Both the position numbers and the translations under genes were made by a program. Shown piece after piece: positions 62,306-64,000 of a stretch of 64,000 nucleotides of DNA. Numbering within the stretch: the stretch's first letter is position 1; each line of letters starts with the position of its first letter. Source of the DNA: a virus. The notes below the pieces were generated by a model. The model did not search any database. It was given only the letters and a program-made list of their open reading frames with translations, and had not been told where the DNA came from. The stretch lies in IMG/VR virus record IMGVR_UViG_3300027779_002128, positions 1-64,000 of that record; one strand, written 5' to 3'.

Positions 62306-64000
62306 GCAGGTCCATCTTCGGACGTCTTTTTAACGTAAAATTCTTCACGTTTTGCCTTGAGCATGTCTGCCAACACGCTCCACGGTACCCCACCTTCGGG
62401 TAAATCACCTAAGTTTATATCCATTTCATCCGGTGATTGAAACAACTGAGACTCGTATAGCCTTTGTGCTACAAGTACAGGGTCTATTGTGCCGCCTGGC
62501 TTGTCTAATACCCATTTCTGCATTTCTCTTGCTACGTTTTTATGTTGATCTGTATCATTTAACATAGTTGCAACTCTACTGCCAGCAAATACTTCTGGGC
62601 TAATGCTGTTAGCAAAACTAGTAATAGCAAGTTTACCATGATCATGCAGTGGTACTTTTAAATCGCCTGATATAGTATTGTATGTGTTGTTAAGGTCAGC
62701 AACTAGTCCTAATGTTGCTCCTACAGGGCCTATGCCTCCACTAAAGTCAACAAGTTTATTACCGAATGCGTCTTCAAAAATCATTTCGCCATCAACTGGC
62801 ATAGATATACCGTGTGATGCTAAAATGTTTTTTAAGTCTTGTGCGTCTTTAGCCATTGCAACAGCATCGTTAATTAGCCCTTGCATTTCTCCCATCTGGC
62901 CTTTTAATAATTCTAAGTCGAATCCAAGTTTGTCTAAACCGAACTGATTGAGTTGTGCCTGTAACGCAGATAGTTCTTTCTTCAAGCCTATTATTTTCTC
63001 CATTAATGCATTTGATGTTGGGAATCTAATAGGAGGTAATGCGGCTTTTATACCAGCAATTAATCCACCGAGGCCCATTATTTCTAATAATTTGGTTTCA
63101 TTCATTGTAGTGAAATTGTTAAATATTCCGCTCATTTTGTCGTATACTGGCGTGCCTTCTAATGCCGACAATGCCGTTCCTATAGGATCTTTTGCGGCAT
63201 CCATTACTGCTTGGGCGCCACTTAGTGCTTCTTTGCCAGCGGCTGTTGTGGCATCAAGGGCATCGTTAACTCCAGTAATTACATTTCCATCTTTGTCTTT
63301 ATAACTGGTTCCTACATTAGAACCTTCTGGTGTCTGCACAGTATCTGGTTGTTTCTGATCTGATGTACTTGCCCCTTCAGGTAACTTTTCTGTAATGGTC
63401 GGGTCTGCTGATGCCTTTTTATTTGACTCCGCTATAGGGTCAGCATTATAATGTGCCATATACGGCTCTTTTGTAAGCATTGCTGTTACAATAGAGTCTA
63501 TTTGGTCTACTTTGCCTGTTCTTTCGCCTGCTGTTGGTGCCATTGCCTCTGGCGTATCGTTTTCTTCTTGGGAATCCTCTGTCGGCTGTTTAGCTGGTTT
63601 ATTTTTTGGGTCTTTCCACTCTGGTGGCTTAACTGCCGCATCTTTAAATTTGTTTGTTCCTATTTGAGGAGCCACTGTAGCAACTACTGCCGGGATAGGT
63701 AGCATTGCTGGCGCACTATTTAACTGTACTGTAGCACCTACAATTGCTGTTATGGCTGGCGACACAATAGTTGAACCTAATAGACCACTTGCCATAAATG
63801 CGCCTGTGTTTGCCATTAGTGATATTCCGGAGCCCCAAGGTGCGGCCACTCCTGCTGTAAATACATCAAACTTGGCACCACTGTTTGCAATCCTTCCTGC
63901 GGCACTAAAGTCTATGTCGCCGCCTACAGCAGTTAGTTGTGCTCCTCTCTGGCCTAATGCAGACCATTCTCCTGCCGCTTCAAATCTTATATTACCACCT
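62302..64000 (-). CDS. Virion structural protein, cut by window edge; perhaps gp5/spike-like
   Basis: The frame has no stop up to the window edge, so the true start lies to the right. A GTG at 63849 is inside the reading frame, and residues continue upstream of it (GGNIRFEAAGEWSALG, GGDIDFSAAGRIANSG). These GG-I-x-A-x-G repeats look like strands of a beta-helical needle, as in gp5/VgrG-type spikes. The downstream part has a proline- and acid-rich linker (KDPKNKPAKQPTEDSQEEND), a helical coil (KKELSALQAQLNQFGLDKLG) and PLHDHGKLAITSF near the C-terminus. Position before gp25 is where T4-like genomes carry gp5, so a hub or spike role is plausible. No lysozyme catalytic motif is visible. Confidence 0.6.
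   Translation of the reverse strand, partial: GGNIRFEAAGEWSALGQRGAQLTAVGGDIDFSAAGRIANSGAKFDVFTAGVAAPWGSGISLMANTGAFMASGLLGSTIVSPAITAIVGATVQLNSAPAMLPIPAVVATVAPQIGTNKFKDAAVKPPEWKDPKNKPAKQPTEDSQEENDTPEAMAPTAGERTGKVDQIDSIVTAMLTKEPYMAHYNADPIAESNKKASADPTITEKLPEGASTSDQKQPDTVQTPEGSNVGTSYKDKDGNVITGVNDALDATTAAGKEALSGAQAVMDAAKDPIGTALSALEGTPVYDKMSGIFNNFTTMNETKLLEIMGLGGLIAGIKAALPPIRFPTSNALMEKIIGLKKELSALQAQLNQFGLDKLGFDLELLKGQMGEMQGLINDAVAMAKDAQDLKNILASHGISMPVDGEMIFEDAFGNKLVDFSGGIGPVGATLGLVADLNNTYNTISGDLKVPLHDHGKLAITSFANSISPEVFAGSRVATMLNDTDQHKNVAREMQKWVLDKPGGTIDPVLVAQRLYESQLFQSPDEMDINLGDLPEGGVPWSVLADMLKAKREEFYVKKTSEDGPA

Noticed and set aside
63849-63851. GTG at 63849 as the start of the right-edge structural gene
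   Set aside because: The same frame continues without a stop to the window end and carries GGNIRFEAAG/GGDIDFSAAG repeats upstream, so the gene is truncated by the window rather than starting at this GTG.

Overview
The window reads as part of the late (structural) region of an AT-rich, T4-like contractile-tailed marine bacteriophage (Caudoviricetes, myovirus morphology), probably infecting a marine bacterium. The evidence is a gp25-like then gp6-like baseplate pair, a very large conserved virion protein, tail-fibre-like genes with C-terminal chaperone domains, T4-late-promoter-like octamers (TATAAATA/GATAAATA) near gene starts, UUCG-loop hairpins, and dense packing with TAATG or ATGA stop-start overlaps. 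No tRNA, rRNA, CRISPR array, integrase or insertion sequence was recognised. The host cannot be fixed from this window; a DUF1289 protein hints weakly at a proteobacterial link.

Layout, right to left (almost every gene is on the minus strand, so transcription runs from high to low coordinates). 62.3-64.0 kb: a structural protein cut by the window edge, perhaps gp5/spike-like. 61.8-62.3 kb: two tiny plus-strand genes separated by a UUCG terminator. 57.1-61.7 kb: gp25 and an enlarged gp6. 54.7-57.1 kb: a 789-residue virion protein. 33.1-54.7 kb: one 7187-residue protein carrying a YHYH domain, a PA14-like domain and many GxGY repeats. 23.3-33.1 kb: tail fibre and appendage genes, two of them paralogous at the N-terminus but with different C-terminal domains. 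22.9-23.3 kb: a small gene behind a bidirectional terminator and a good late promoter.

0.5-22.9 kb: a long co-oriented accessory block of enzymes. It encodes two paralogous GT-A-like glycosyltransferases, a third GT-A-like protein, four proteins sharing a C-terminal SEK-KPI-PF-GYK motif (probable GT-B-type transferases), a NeuB-like synthase, a UDP-sugar dehydrogenase, five consecutive radical SAM enzymes (four of the twitch/SPASM-like type), a further B12-type radical SAM enzyme, an SGNH hydrolase-like protein, a GATM-like amidinotransferase and a 2-oxoglutarate/Fe(II) oxygenase.

My main inference is that this block is a phage-borne biosynthesis and modification system. It probably builds or decorates an unusual glycan, or modifies virion proteins or host envelope, and may be expressed with the tail fibres. 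The block is the best candidate for an undescribed system here. The giant 7187-residue protein and the duplicated module at its gene boundary are the other standout features. All functional statements rest on motif recognition by eye, since no database search could be run.
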